A DNA stretch of 64,000 nt from Actinomycetota bacterium (GTDB lineage: Bacteria; Actinomycetota; JAHEXW01; JAGVPG01): contig JAGVPG010000004.1 of NCBI GenBank assembly GCA_020052375.1, positions 1 through 64,000 on the forward strand. The letters run 5' to 3'. Below the pieces are notes generated by a model. That model was not told the DNA's origin. It saw nothing but the letters and a program-made list of their open reading frames with translations, and did no database searches. A program made the translations under genes and the position numbers. Shown here piece after piece: positions 18,035-28,529 of this stretch; position 1 is the stretch's first letter; each line of letters starts with the position of its first letter.

Positions 18035-18335
18035 AAGGCGATGAAGAGAAGGAGTAAGCTGGCCTTTAGTAGGGTTTTAGCGAGCCGCGTTGGTGGAAGG
18101 CGGTACTCGAAAAGCAGCTGAACATGTTCTCGGAGCCGCCGGGCAGAAACCTTGTAAGACCGTAAGGCAAGTAAGCCCGGACGGGAGTTCCCGTTACAGA
18201 GCCAGCCCATAAAAAGAAAAGGTCTGGAGTGGGCGATGAGATCGGTACAGAAATGTGCTGATGAAGTTGGGTGGTACCGCGAGAGATCCCTCTCGTCCCG
18301 GCACTTAGTCGAGACGGGAGGTTTTTTATTATAAA
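18035..18335 (+). ncRNA. T-box leader, probably responding to tRNA-Met
   Basis: Stem I has the AGTA/GAA loop-E pieces (GGAGTAA 18051-18057, TGAACATG 18119-18126), closed below by GAGAA/TTCTC and above by GCTG/CAGC. The conserved GCGAGCCG and GGTGG-AAGGCGGTAC segments follow. The antiterminator carries the T-box GGGTGGTACCGCG (about 18270-18282). The terminator is CCTCTCGTCCCG with CGAGACGGGAGG and TTTTTT (about 18290-18328). The UGGN bulge is UGGU, which pairs with discriminator A73. In the specifier strand the possible triplets are CAT, ATG or TGT. Only Met tRNA (ATG) has A73; Cys has U73 and His C73. The downstream genes make homocysteine and methionine, so Met is the best fit, although ATG lacks the usual purine after the specifier. 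Confidence 0.88.
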
Positions 18336-18433
18336 AAATAAAGCGGGCGGGATCATACGAATGTCGATATATACTCGACATAGGTAAGTGTTACTAATAT
18401 GCTTTAAGCTTAGAGAATACAAGGAGGATAGCT

Positions 18434-19636
18434 ATGGCTACCAAGACATATGAAGAGATAAATCAAAAGATCAAAAAGGGCGAGGCCGTCGTGGTCACAG
18501 CCGAAGAGATCATCGATATCGTCAAGGAAAAGGGTGTCAAACAGACCCTCAAAGATGTCGATGTCGTGACCACCGGTACATTCGGGCCGATGTGCTCGTC
18601 CGGAGCGATTCTAAACATCGGACACTCGAATCCGAAGATAAAGATCCAAAAAGCATGGCTTAACGATGTGAATGCGTACGCAGGACTTGCCGCGGTCGAT
18701 CTGTATATCGGAGTCACCGAGGTCCCGGACGACGATCCGTTGAACAAGGTGCATCCGGGCGCGTTCCGCTATGGCGGAGGGCATGTCATCGAGGACCTGG
18801 TCGCCGGGAAGGACGTTAAACTGCGGGCGATCTCGTACGGGACGGACTGCTATCCGCGGCGCAAGCTGGAGACGTTGATCAACTTGAAGGATCTGAACGA
18901 GGCGTTCCTGTTCAATCCGAGGAACGCGTACCAGAACTATAATTGTGCGGTGAACCTGTCCAACCGGGTGATCTATACGTACATGGGTGTCATCAAGCCG
19001 CATCTCGGCAACGCCAACTACTCGACATCGGGACAACTTTCCCCGCTGCTGAACGATCCTCTGTATAAGACGATCGGCATCGGGACAAGGATCTTCCTGG
19101 GTGGAGGAGTCGGATATGTCGTCTGGAACGGTACCCAGCACAATCCGACTGCGAAAAGAGGAGAAAACGGTGTCCCGAAAGGCGGAGCAGGCACTCTGTC
19201 CGTAGTCGGGGATCTCAAGCAGATGAAGCCGGAATGGCTGGTAGGGGCATCCTTTGTAGGCTACGGTGCGACTCTGACAGTAGGGCTTGGCATACCGATA
19301 CCGCTTCTTTCCGAAGAGATACTGGAATATGTCAGCGTTACCGATAAAGAGATATTCACACAGGTCATCGACTACAGTGAGGATTATCCGAACGGTATCG
19401 TCCGGTCATTGGGAGAGATCAGTTACGCGCAGTTGAGAAGCGGCGAGATCGAAGTCAACGGCAAGAAAGTCCCGACGGCCAGCCTGTCCAGCTATTCGAA
19501 GGCTCGAGAGATCGCCCTGGAACTGAAAAGCTGGATAAAGGAAGGTAAGTTCGAGCTTGGCGAACCCGTAGAACTGATCCCGGGACCCGAGAGCGGACTG
19601 TCGTTCAAACCGTTGAAAGAAAGGGCGGTAGAATAA
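18434..19636 (+). CDS. Homocysteine biosynthesis protein (DUF39)
   Basis: A 400-residue DUF39 protein. In methanogens the DUF39 protein and its NIL/4Fe-4S partner are needed to form homocysteine from aspartate semialdehyde and sulfide, bypassing homoserine. The sequence shows TTGTFGPMCSSGAILNIGHS (about 47-66, with Cys 54), RYGGGHVIEDLVAGK (about 112) and ISYGTDCYPRRK with another conserved Cys (about 133-144), then NPRNAYQNYNCAVN. The usual C-terminal CBS pair is missing, so this is the short form. It is the first gene after the T-box and its stop overlaps the next start (ATAATGG). Confidence 0.88.
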   Translation: MATKTYEEINQKIKKGEAVVVTAEEIIDIVKEKGVKQTLKDVDVVTTGTFGPMCSSGAILNIGHSNPKIKIQKAWLNDVNAYAGLAAVDLYIGVTEVPDDDPLNKVHPGAFRYGGGHVIEDLVAGKDVKLRAISYGTDCYPRRKLETLINLKDLNEAFLFNPRNAYQNYNCAVNLSNRVIYTYMGVIKPHLGNANYSTSGQLSPLLNDPLYKTIGIGTRIFLGGGVGYVVWNGTQHNPTAKRGENGVPKGGAGTLSVVGDLKQMKPEWLVGASFVGYGATLTVGLGIPIPLLSEEILEYVSVTDKEIFTQVIDYSEDYPNGIVRSLGEISYAQLRSGEIEVNGKKVPTASLSSYSKAREIALELKSWIKEGKFELGEPVELIPGPESGLSFKPLKERAVE

Positions 19637-20055
19637 TGGCAAAAACGGGAGTCACCAAACGGATAGTGATTCGTTTTCCGAAGCGCTTGGTGGAAGAACC
19701 GATCGTATACCGGCTGATCAAGGACTTCGACCTGGTCATGAACATACTTAAAGCATATGTCACACCGAACGAAGAAGGATTGCTGGTCATGGAGCTTCAG
19801 GGCGATGCGGATAAGTTCGAAGAGGGCATCCGGTATCTGAAAGACAAGGGTGTCTTAGTCGAACCGCTAAGCAAGGATGTCAAGAGAAACGAGGACCGTT
19901 GCACACATTGCGGCGCGTGCGTCGTTTTATGCCCGGCTTCGGCTCTGGTCGTGGATAAGGATACAAGCAAGATCATCTTCTCCGACGAGAAGTGCATTGC
20001 TTGCGAGTTATGCGTTCCGGCATGTCCGGTAGGCGCGATGGAGGTGCATTTCTAA
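19636..20055 (+). CDS. NIL domain 4Fe-4S protein, homocysteine synthesis partner
   Basis: A 139-residue protein with an N-terminal NIL domain (about residues 1-75, of the ACT-like kind found on methionine ABC ATPases) and two 4Fe-4S motifs, CTHCGACVVLCP (about 89-100) and CIACELCVPACP (about 119-130). The same architecture accompanies DUF39 in methanogens, where it probably supplies electrons or sulfur. Position, coupling to DUF39 and the methionine T-box all support that pairing. NIL may sense methionine or bind a partner; that part is inference. Confidence 0.88.
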   Translation: MAKTGVTKRIVIRFPKRLVEEPIVYRLIKDFDLVMNILKAYVTPNEEGLLVMELQGDADKFEEGIRYLKDKGVLVEPLSKDVKRNEDRCTHCGACVVLCPASALVVDKDTSKIIFSDEKCIACELCVPACPVGAMEVHF

Positions 20056-20056
20056 G

Positions 20057-21133
20057 ATCAGGAAAAAGGTAGAGGCGCAAGGCCTGGCAACGGCCATCGG
20101 CAGCTTCCCGCATGATGATGCGGAGGCCGCGGTGGATCTTATATTCAAAACGATACCGGAGATCCCGGTCTGGCCCCAACTTCCGAACAGAGCTCCGGAA
20201 GAAGGCATGATCGTCCAGTATCTGCAGGGATTTCCCGGGGTGGTCTGGGCGCGATCGAGCGGACATCTCTTCGTGAACATGGAATCACGTGACTTTGATG
20301 AAGAGGTCGTCCGTTTCTACGAGAGGTTTTTACAGACTTCGGAGACCAACCACCCGGAAGTACTGGATTATTTTCAGATCAGCCGGGAATACGCGGCCGG
20401 CTTCTACAAGTTCAAAGAACACTTGAACAAGCGCGCAACCCGAGTCGCGGGTATCAAATACGTAAAGGGACATGTCACAGGACCGATCACTCTTGGTCTT
20501 GGGCTGCCTGACCAGACGGGCAAACCGGTATACTACAGCGATCAAATGCGTGATGTGGTCGTCAAGACCGTGGCGCTTAAGGCGAAATGGCAGATAGCCC
20601 ATCTTAAAGAATATGAGAAGCCGGTCATCATCTTCATCGACGAACCGACTCTCGCTTCCTTCGGCTCGTCGGCTATGATAAGCGTATCCGGGGAACATGT
20701 GATAAGCGCCTTGAACGAGGTGATAAGCGCCATCCATCAGATCGGTGGTATCGCCGGCGTCCATTGTTGCGGTAACACCGACTGGTCTATTATATTTAAG
20801 ACTGATGTCGACATACTCAGTTTCGACGCTTTTGATTATGGAGATTCGTTGTTCTTGTATCCCGAAGAGCTGGCTGTTTTTCTTAGGAGCGGAGGGACGA
20901 TCGCGTGGGGTATAGTGCCGACGGACGAGGAGAGGATGCATGGCGAAAGCGCGGAGAGTCTTCATTTCAGATATGAGGGCTTGATCCACAGGATAGCCGA
21001 TCTCGGAGTATCAACGGAAGACGCGCACATAGCTTCCCTTTTTACACCGAGCTGCGGTATGTCTTCAGTCGGGATAGGTTCTGCGGAAAGGATATGTGAT
21101 ATCCTGTCATGCTTGAAGGCAAAAAGGCACTGA
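20057..21133 (+). CDS. Short MetE-like methionine synthase (folate-independent type)
   Basis: A roughly 358-residue single-domain relative of the MetE C-terminal half, lacking the N-terminal folate-binding domain. The family N-terminus TAIGSFPHDDAEAAVDLIFK lies upstream of the first GTG (20132), so the gene must start earlier. ATC 20057, 10 bp after GGAGGTG, is the best choice, which would be an unusual start codon. Zinc-site motifs are IAGVHCCGNTDW (His-x-Cys, about 230) and TPSCGMSS (about 335). The DEPTL acid is also present. Such core-MetE proteins can use a methyl-corrinoid donor. It follows DUF39 and NIL genes under a Met-type T-box, so methylation of homocysteine is likely. Confidence 0.78.
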   Translation: MRKKVEAQGLATAIGSFPHDDAEAAVDLIFKTIPEIPVWPQLPNRAPEEGMIVQYLQGFPGVVWARSSGHLFVNMESRDFDEEVVRFYERFLQTSETNHPEVLDYFQISREYAAGFYKFKEHLNKRATRVAGIKYVKGHVTGPITLGLGLPDQTGKPVYYSDQMRDVVVKTVALKAKWQIAHLKEYEKPVIIFIDEPTLASFGSSAMISVSGEHVISALNEVISAIHQIGGIAGVHCCGNTDWSIIFKTDVDILSFDAFDYGDSLFLYPEELAVFLRSGGTIAWGIVPTDEERMHGESAESLHFRYEGLIHRIADLGVSTEDAHIASLFTPSCGMSSVGIGSAERICDILSCLKAKRH

Positions 21134-21630
21134 TCGTCATAGCGCATGATGTGTTCAGGGACGAAGAATATGCGGAACCTCGCGAGGTTCTTGAGAGGGC
21201 CGGGGTCGAGGTCGTCGTCGCGTCATCGGGCCTTAGCGAGGCAAAAGGAAGGTTCGGCCTCACCGTTCATCCTGATATACTGGTCAAAGACGCAGAAGTC
21301 TCCGACTATGACGCGGTAGTGTTCGTGGGCGGCGGAGGGTCAAGGGAGTACTTCAATGATCCGTCTGCGTTAGGACTGGCCAGGGATGCGGACGATGAAG
21401 GGAAAGTATTGGCTGCTATATGTATAGCGCCTCATATCCTGGCAAACGCAGACGTGTTGAAAGGTAAAAAGGCGACGACGTACGAATCGGAGATAGGCGC
21501 TTTGAAAGAAAAAGGCGCCATATATACGGATAAAGACGTCCAGGTCGATGGTAAGCTCATAACAGCAAGAGGCCCGGAAGCGGCCAGAGATTTCGGAGAA
21601 GAGGTAGTCAATGCTCTGCAAAGGATGTAA
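21109..21630 (+). CDS. DJ-1/PfpI family protein
   Basis: A 173-residue class I glutamine amidotransferase-like protein. The reactive Cys lies in the nucleophile elbow AAICIAPHILANA (about residues 102-114) and the acid is in the VFRDEEY segment (about 15-21). The GGGGSREYF loop and GKLITARGPEAARDFG C-terminus complete the family pattern. PfpI members act as glyoxalase-like deglycases or proteases or chaperones; the exact activity cannot be read. The start overlaps the MetE-like gene by 25 bp and the end overlaps the next cysteine synthase by 20 bp, so it belongs to the methionine operon. Confidence 0.88.
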   Translation: MLEGKKALIVIAHDVFRDEEYAEPREVLERAGVEVVVASSGLSEAKGRFGLTVHPDILVKDAEVSDYDAVVFVGGGGSREYFNDPSALGLARDADDEGKVLAAICIAPHILANADVLKGKKATTYESEIGALKEKGAIYTDKDVQVDGKLITARGPEAARDFGEEVVNALQRM

Positions 21631-22510
21631 GTTCAAGGACATCATCGAAGCGGTCGGGAATACCCCTGTTGTAAAGATAACCAAGGTCATCGACGTACCA
21701 GGTGTTGAGGTCTATGCCAAACTCGAGGGTTATAATCCGGGTGGCTCGGTAAAGGACCGGATCGCTAAGTTCATGATCGAGGGCGCGGAGAAAGACGGCC
21801 GGCTCGATCATAAGATGACGATAATGGAGCCGTCGAGCGGGAATACGGGCATCGGACTGGCGATGATCTGCGCGGCTAAAGGGTATAAGCTGGAGATCAT
21901 AATGCCTGAGACGATGAGTATCGAACGCCGGAAGATCATAGCTTCCATGGGCGCCGAGATCATTTTGACACCCGGCGATGAGGGTATGAACGGCGCCATA
22001 GCCCGGTCGGATGAACTTGCCAAGAGGGCATGCTATTTTATGCCAAACCAGTTCGCGAACCCGGATAATGTGAGGGCGCATTATGAAGGTACGGGCGTGG
22101 AGATACTCGAACAGATAGGTCATGTCGACGTGTTCGTAGCCGGGCTCGGTACGAGCGGGACGCTTATGGGAGTCGGAAGAAGGCTGAGAGAACACAATCC
22201 GAACATCAAGGTCATAGCAGTGCAACCTTTCCCGAAATCCAAGATACAGGGTTTAAAGAGCCTGGATGAAGGGTATATCCCACCAATCTACGACGAATCT
22301 GTTGTCACCGAGACACAGATCGTAAGGGACGATGAAGCCTTTGCGATGGCCAGGCGTTTGATGAAAGAGGAAGGCGTTTCGGCCGGTATCTCCTCAGGCG
22401 CGGCTATCGCCGAAGCCGCCAGGCAGGCTAAACATCTGGGCGAAGGCACACTCGTAGTGGTCCTTCCTGATAGAGCTGAAAGATACGTCAGCACCGCCCT
22501 GTTCGAATGA
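21611..22510 (+). CDS. Second cysteine synthase family protein
   Basis: A 299-residue PLP enzyme of the CysK/CysM fold with [11 protein letters not shown] (PLP Lys, about 46), EPSSGNTGIGLA (about 76-87), GLGTSGTLMGVG (about 178) and GISSGAA (about 270). It differs from the 16.5-kb copy by SSGNTG for TSGNTG and by an N-terminal Cys pair (MLCKGCKF). It is buried in the methionine operon by overlap, so it may serve thiol transfer for homocysteine, act on another activated serine, or simply boost cysteine when methionine is short. O-acetylserine is a guess as substrate. Confidence 0.85.
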   Translation: MLCKGCKFKDIIEAVGNTPVVKITKVIDVPGVEVYAKLEGYNPGGSVKDRIAKFMIEGAEKDGRLDHKMTIMEPSSGNTGIGLAMICAAKGYKLEIIMPETMSIERRKIIASMGAEIILTPGDEGMNGAIARSDELAKRACYFMPNQFANPDNVRAHYEGTGVEILEQIGHVDVFVAGLGTSGTLMGVGRRLREHNPNIKVIAVQPFPKSKIQGLKSLDEGYIPPIYDESVVTETQIVRDDEAFAMARRLMKEEGVSAGISSGAAIAEAARQAKHLGEGTLVVVLPDRAERYVSTALFE

Positions 22511-23256
22511 ACGGGAAGGTCTTGGTAGGGACAAGCGGGTTCAGTTACGCCCACTGGGCGGACGGCGTCTTCTATCCTCATGAACTGCATAGCGACCAGT
22601 GGCTCGAGTTCTATGCTATCAAATTCAAGACTGTCGAGATAAACATGTCTTTCTACCGGTTACCGTCGTTCATCACATTCGAGAACTGGCGGAAATACAC
22701 CCCCAAGGATTTCGCCTTCTCCATCAAAGGAAGCCGGTATATAACTCATGTCAAGAAGTTACTGGACTGCGAAGAAGCGGTCAGGAAGTTATTCGACAGT
22801 GCGTCGGGGCTGGGAAAAAAGCTGGACGTTATCCTCTGGCAATTACCGCAGACCTTCCACGCAGATCCGGGCAGGCTTGCTTCTTTTCTGGATGTACTTG
22901 GCGCTTGCGAGACAGGTGGCGTCCGGCATTCCTTTGAGTTCCGTCACAGTAGCTGGTTCACGGATGACGTCTATAAGATACTGAAGGAAAGAAACGCGTC
23001 GCTTTGTATCGCCGATTCATCCCGATGGCCGTCAAAGAAAAAGGTGACCGCGGATCACGTCTATCTCCGTTTTCACGGCCGGGAGGCATACAGGTCGGAC
23101 TACCCGGATGAGCAGCTCGTAAAATGGGGTTTGAAGGCAAAGCGATGGGCGGCGACGGGACTAGACGTCTATGCGTATTTCAACAACGACGCAAATGCGT
23201 ACGCGGTCAAGAACGCGTTGGCTTTTCATGCTTACGCGACTGGTGAAAATGTATAA
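22507..23256 (+). CDS. DUF72 family TIM-barrel protein
   Basis: A 249-residue DUF72 protein. It shows the opening VGTSGFSYAHWADGVFYP (about 6-23), VEINMSFYRLPS, FAFSIKGSRYITHVKKL (about 75-91), LWQLPQTFH and YLRFHG (about 190), with DVYAYFNND near the end, all family landmarks. No biochemical function is established to my knowledge; a TIM barrel with a conserved polar pocket is expected. It overlaps the cysteine synthase stop by 4 bp and is the last gene in the run. Confidence 0.9.
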   Translation: MNGKVLVGTSGFSYAHWADGVFYPHELHSDQWLEFYAIKFKTVEINMSFYRLPSFITFENWRKYTPKDFAFSIKGSRYITHVKKLLDCEEAVRKLFDSASGLGKKLDVILWQLPQTFHADPGRLASFLDVLGACETGGVRHSFEFRHSSWFTDDVYKILKERNASLCIADSSRWPSKKKVTADHVYLRFHGREAYRSDYPDEQLVKWGLKAKRWAATGLDVYAYFNNDANAYAVKNALAFHAYATGENV

Positions 23257-23331
23257 ATATTTATATTATCAAACAGGGCATATCTGACGAATATTATATT
23301 AGCGACAATTTTTAAGAAGAGGAGAACTTAC

Positions 23332-23901
23332 ATGATCGGACACGCGGTTATCTGGGGGATCCCCGAGACCCTGGAATGGGAACTTGATACATTAAGAATA
23401 AACCATCCTCGTTGGTCCGATGAGGTGTTTTTGAGCTGGTCCAAGCAGACGTATGAAGATGCCGACTACGCCAGGCGCAAGCACGACGCCGAGTTTGTAA
23501 GAGACAGTATGACAGATGAGTTTTTCTCGGTCTTCAGAAAAAAGGCTGACGACCACCGCAGTAACTTTATTGACAGACCTCTTGACGTGCAGGGCCTGCA
23601 GATCGTAAACATCAGTTCGGATGGAGAAAACGACATAATCGATGTGAAGTTCGTCAGTGAGCGTCTATCTGTCAGAGGCAAGGCCAGGAGTGTCATCGAA
23701 TATATGTCCTTCACCCGCCCGCATTATGAGCGTTTCACCGATAGGTCCGCGGCGGACTGGAACGGGACATGCCCGAAATGCTTTGCCGCCTTGCCGACGG
23801 AACACGTATGGCGGTGCCCGTACTGCGGTCATAATGTCGCCGAACAATCGACGGGTTGGAAGATAAGGAAGATCGTCACCGAGAAGGACTATGCTGGATA
23901 A
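23332..23901 (+). CDS. Protein with possible Tim44/NTF2-like core and zinc ribbon
   Basis: A 189-residue protein, not firmly recognised. The middle (about residues 40-130) has alternating strands with VQGLQIVNISSDGENDIIDVKFVSE and EYMSFTRPHYERFT parts, resembling bacterial Tim44-like (NTF2-fold) domains that precede a zinc ribbon. The C-terminus has CPKC (about 144-147) and CPYC (about 161-164), a clear zinc ribbon. The N-terminal 35 residues are unusual. It begins at ATG 23332 with AAGAGGAG ahead and overlaps the exporter gene by 11 bp. Confidence 0.6.
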   Translation: MIGHAVIWGIPETLEWELDTLRINHPRWSDEVFLSWSKQTYEDADYARRKHDAEFVRDSMTDEFFSVFRKKADDHRSNFIDRPLDVQGLQIVNISSDGENDIIDVKFVSERLSVRGKARSVIEYMSFTRPHYERFTDRSAADWNGTCPKCFAALPTEHVWRCPYCGHNVAEQSTGWKIRKIVTEKDYAG

Positions 23902-24538
23902 TATCCAGCAGATCTTCTACATAGCCGTCATCACCGGTTTCGCGACCGCTCTTATTCCCGGACCGATCATGGTCTTGATGATCGCCGAGACTATCCGATA
24001 CGGATATAGAGCCGGAACAGCCGTCCTTATTGCTCCTATCCTGGTAGACGCTAGTGTCATGATCCCTCTTGCGTTACTACTGCAGAACCTTCTGAAGCTC
24101 AAAGCTTTTCAGATACCCGTTGGCCTGGCAGGCGCGGCGTTCATCATCTTCTTGGGGTTTAAGACGGTGATCTTTGCGACAGGGCCGGAATCTGTCGGAA
24201 CCGATGTAGATGAAGTATTATCGCATAAGCTTTCTCCTTTTTCCTCGTTCAAGAAAGCGCTCACCGCCCATCTCCTAAGCCCGTTTGCGTATGGTTTCTG
24301 GGCGACGGCAGGTACTTATATGATATTTAAGTCGTATACATCCGCCGGTCTGCCGGGTGCGTTGATATACGCGACGGGATTCTGGTGCGGTGCGGCGGCC
24401 AGCGGTGTGCTGGTCCTGTTGATCGCCGGAAAAGGAAGACAGTTCTTGAGTACGCGGCTTTATAAGCTCATCATGGCGTCTTGCGGTATACTACTGATTA
24501 TCTTCGGATTCGTCCTGGGGGTAAAGGTAGTATTATGA
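23891..24538 (+). CDS. LysE/RhtB family exporter
   Basis: A 215-residue inner-membrane protein with six predicted helices and the LysE signature GFATALIPGPIMVLMI near the N-terminus (about 16-31), followed by YGYRAGTAVLIAPILVD (about 37-53). The family exports amino acids and related metabolites by proton exchange. Substrate is not readable. It is coupled by a 4-bp overlap to the following UPF0280 gene. Confidence 0.88.
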   Translation: MLDNIQQIFYIAVITGFATALIPGPIMVLMIAETIRYGYRAGTAVLIAPILVDASVMIPLALLLQNLLKLKAFQIPVGLAGAAFIIFLGFKTVIFATGPESVGTDVDEVLSHKLSPFSSFKKALTAHLLSPFAYGFWATAGTYMIFKSYTSAGLPGALIYATGFWCGAAASGVLVLLIAGKGRQFLSTRLYKLIMASCGILLIIFGFVLGVKVVL

Positions 24539-25249
24539 CATATGAACCAAGATGGTACCGTGACCTTATGAGCGCGAAGGGACTTGTCTCTTTCGAGGTG
24601 ACGGTTTTACAGACGGATCTCCACGTAAGCGCCCGCAAAGACCTGAGTTCTTTAGCATTACGTTGCGTCGAGAGGTTCAGGGCCGATATCGAATCGTTCA
24701 TCGCAGCTGATCCCGTATTCAAAAAGACATTGGTCCCCCATGATGTTCCGGAAACCAGTCCTCCCATCATTAAAGCGATGGCTGACGCGGCCGCTCGCGC
24801 CGGTGTGGGGCCCATGGCTGCCGTAGCCGGAGCTATTTCCGAGTTCGTTGGCCGCGAGCTTATGAAAAAGAGCGAAGAAGTCATCGTTGAAAACGGTGGG
24901 GATATATTCATTACTACAGAATCTGTAAGGAAGATGTTGGTCTATGCCGGTGATTCGCCCCTGAGTGAAAGACTTTGTCTTCTCATCCAGCCTGAAGACA
25001 CGCCTCTGGGGGTGTGTACGTCTTCTGGGACCGTCGGTCATTCGTTGAGTTTCGGCAAGGCGGATGCCGTCGTCGTAGTATCCAGGAATACGGCCTTAGC
25101 CGACGCTTACGCGACCGCCCTAGGCAACAGAATACAATCTGCACAGGACATCGATCCGGTCATAAAGAGCTCTAAAACAGCGGATGGAATCGATGGAGTC
25201 GTGCTGATCAAAGGTGATAAAATGGGCGTGTGGGGCAATATAGAGCTAG

Positions 25250-25263
<14 letters not shown>
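24535..25263 (+). CDS. UPF0280 family protein (ApbE-like)
   Basis: A 242-residue UPF0280 protein. Recognised by GVGPMAAVAGAISEFVGREL (about residues 85-104), VENGGDIFI (about 117), and the GVCTSSGTVGHSLSFGKADAV region (about 160-180). The family is a distant relative of ApbE flavin transferases with unknown role and occurs mostly in methanogens and anaerobes. ATG 24535 overlaps the LysE stop. The last codons and stop (LVKSE-stop) are made of a degenerate AGTGAAT 7-nt repeat. Confidence 0.88.
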
Positions 25264-28022
<2,759 letters not shown>

Positions 28023-28025
<3 letters not shown>

Positions 28026-28140
28026 CTAGTAGCCTGTAGCAAGTAGCTGGTACCCCCACCTAAATCCTCCCCCTTAAAGGGGGAGGAATAAAAGGAGGGG
28101 GTTCTAAAAAGCAACAGGTCACAGGCTACTAGATTTTAGC
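28023..28140. repeat. Composite repeat block before gatC
   Basis: TAGCTAG-TAGCCTG-TAGCAAG-TAGCTGG (7-nt period) starts with the CPBP stop codon. Next is the palindrome CCTCCCCCTTAAAGGGGGAGG (about 28067-28087, self-complementary arms), then GGAGGGGG and a run, AACAGGTCACAGGCTACTAG, that partly inverts the first 7-mer block. The whole looks like one repeat nested in another. Confidence 0.75.
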
Positions 28141-28174
28141 AGATGAATCTCTAAGATAAAAAAAGGATCGCAAA

Positions 28175-28471
28175 ATGGTTTCTGAGAAAGCGATAACGAA
28201 AAAAGATGTCGAGCATGTGGCGCTCTTGGCGAGACTGGCATTGACCGAAGAGGAGAAAGAACGGTTTACGAAACAGCTGGGCAAGATACTCGAGCATGCA
28301 GGTAAGATAAAGGAGATAGACACAAGCAAGGTGCCACCGACGTCTCACATCGTACCACTCGATAATGTGTTCAGAGAAGACAAAGCCGGGGAGTGCTTAT
28401 CCCAGGAAGAAGCGCTTTCCAACGCACCGGAAAAAGAAGAAGGCGCCTTTCTGGTGCCGAAGATCGTCTAA
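28175..28471 (+). CDS. gatC: Asp/Glu-tRNA amidotransferase subunit C
   Basis: A 98-residue GatC, the small scaffold that holds GatA and GatB together for converting Glu-tRNA(Gln) or Asp-tRNA(Asn). Family landmarks are KDVEHVALLARLALTEEE (about 9-26), LGKILEHAGKIKEIDTS (about 35) and the C-terminal EEGAFLVPKIV. First gene of gatCAB; this operon implies that glutaminyl- or asparaginyl-tRNA synthesis is indirect in this organism. Confidence 0.95.
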   Translation: MVSEKAITKKDVEHVALLARLALTEEEKERFTKQLGKILEHAGKIKEIDTSKVPPTSHIVPLDNVFREDKAGECLSQEEALSNAPEKEEGAFLVPKIV

Positions 28472-28480
28472 GGAGGAAGT

Positions 28481-28529
28481 ACCCCCACCTAAATCCTCCC
28501 CCTTATAGGGGGAGGAATAAAAGGAGAGG
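28481..28529. repeat. CCTCCC/GGGAGG palindrome before gatA
   Basis: ACCCCCACCTAAATCC is followed by CTCCCCCTTATAGGGGGAG and AGGAGAGGG. It is nearly identical to the block before gatC over about 45 bp and supplies the G-rich ribosome-binding region of gatA. Confidence 0.8.

Noticed and set aside
18123-18127. T-box specifier read as His (CAT) or Cys (TGT)
   Set aside because: The UGGU bulge needs discriminator A73, which these tRNAs lack, and the downstream genes concern methionine.
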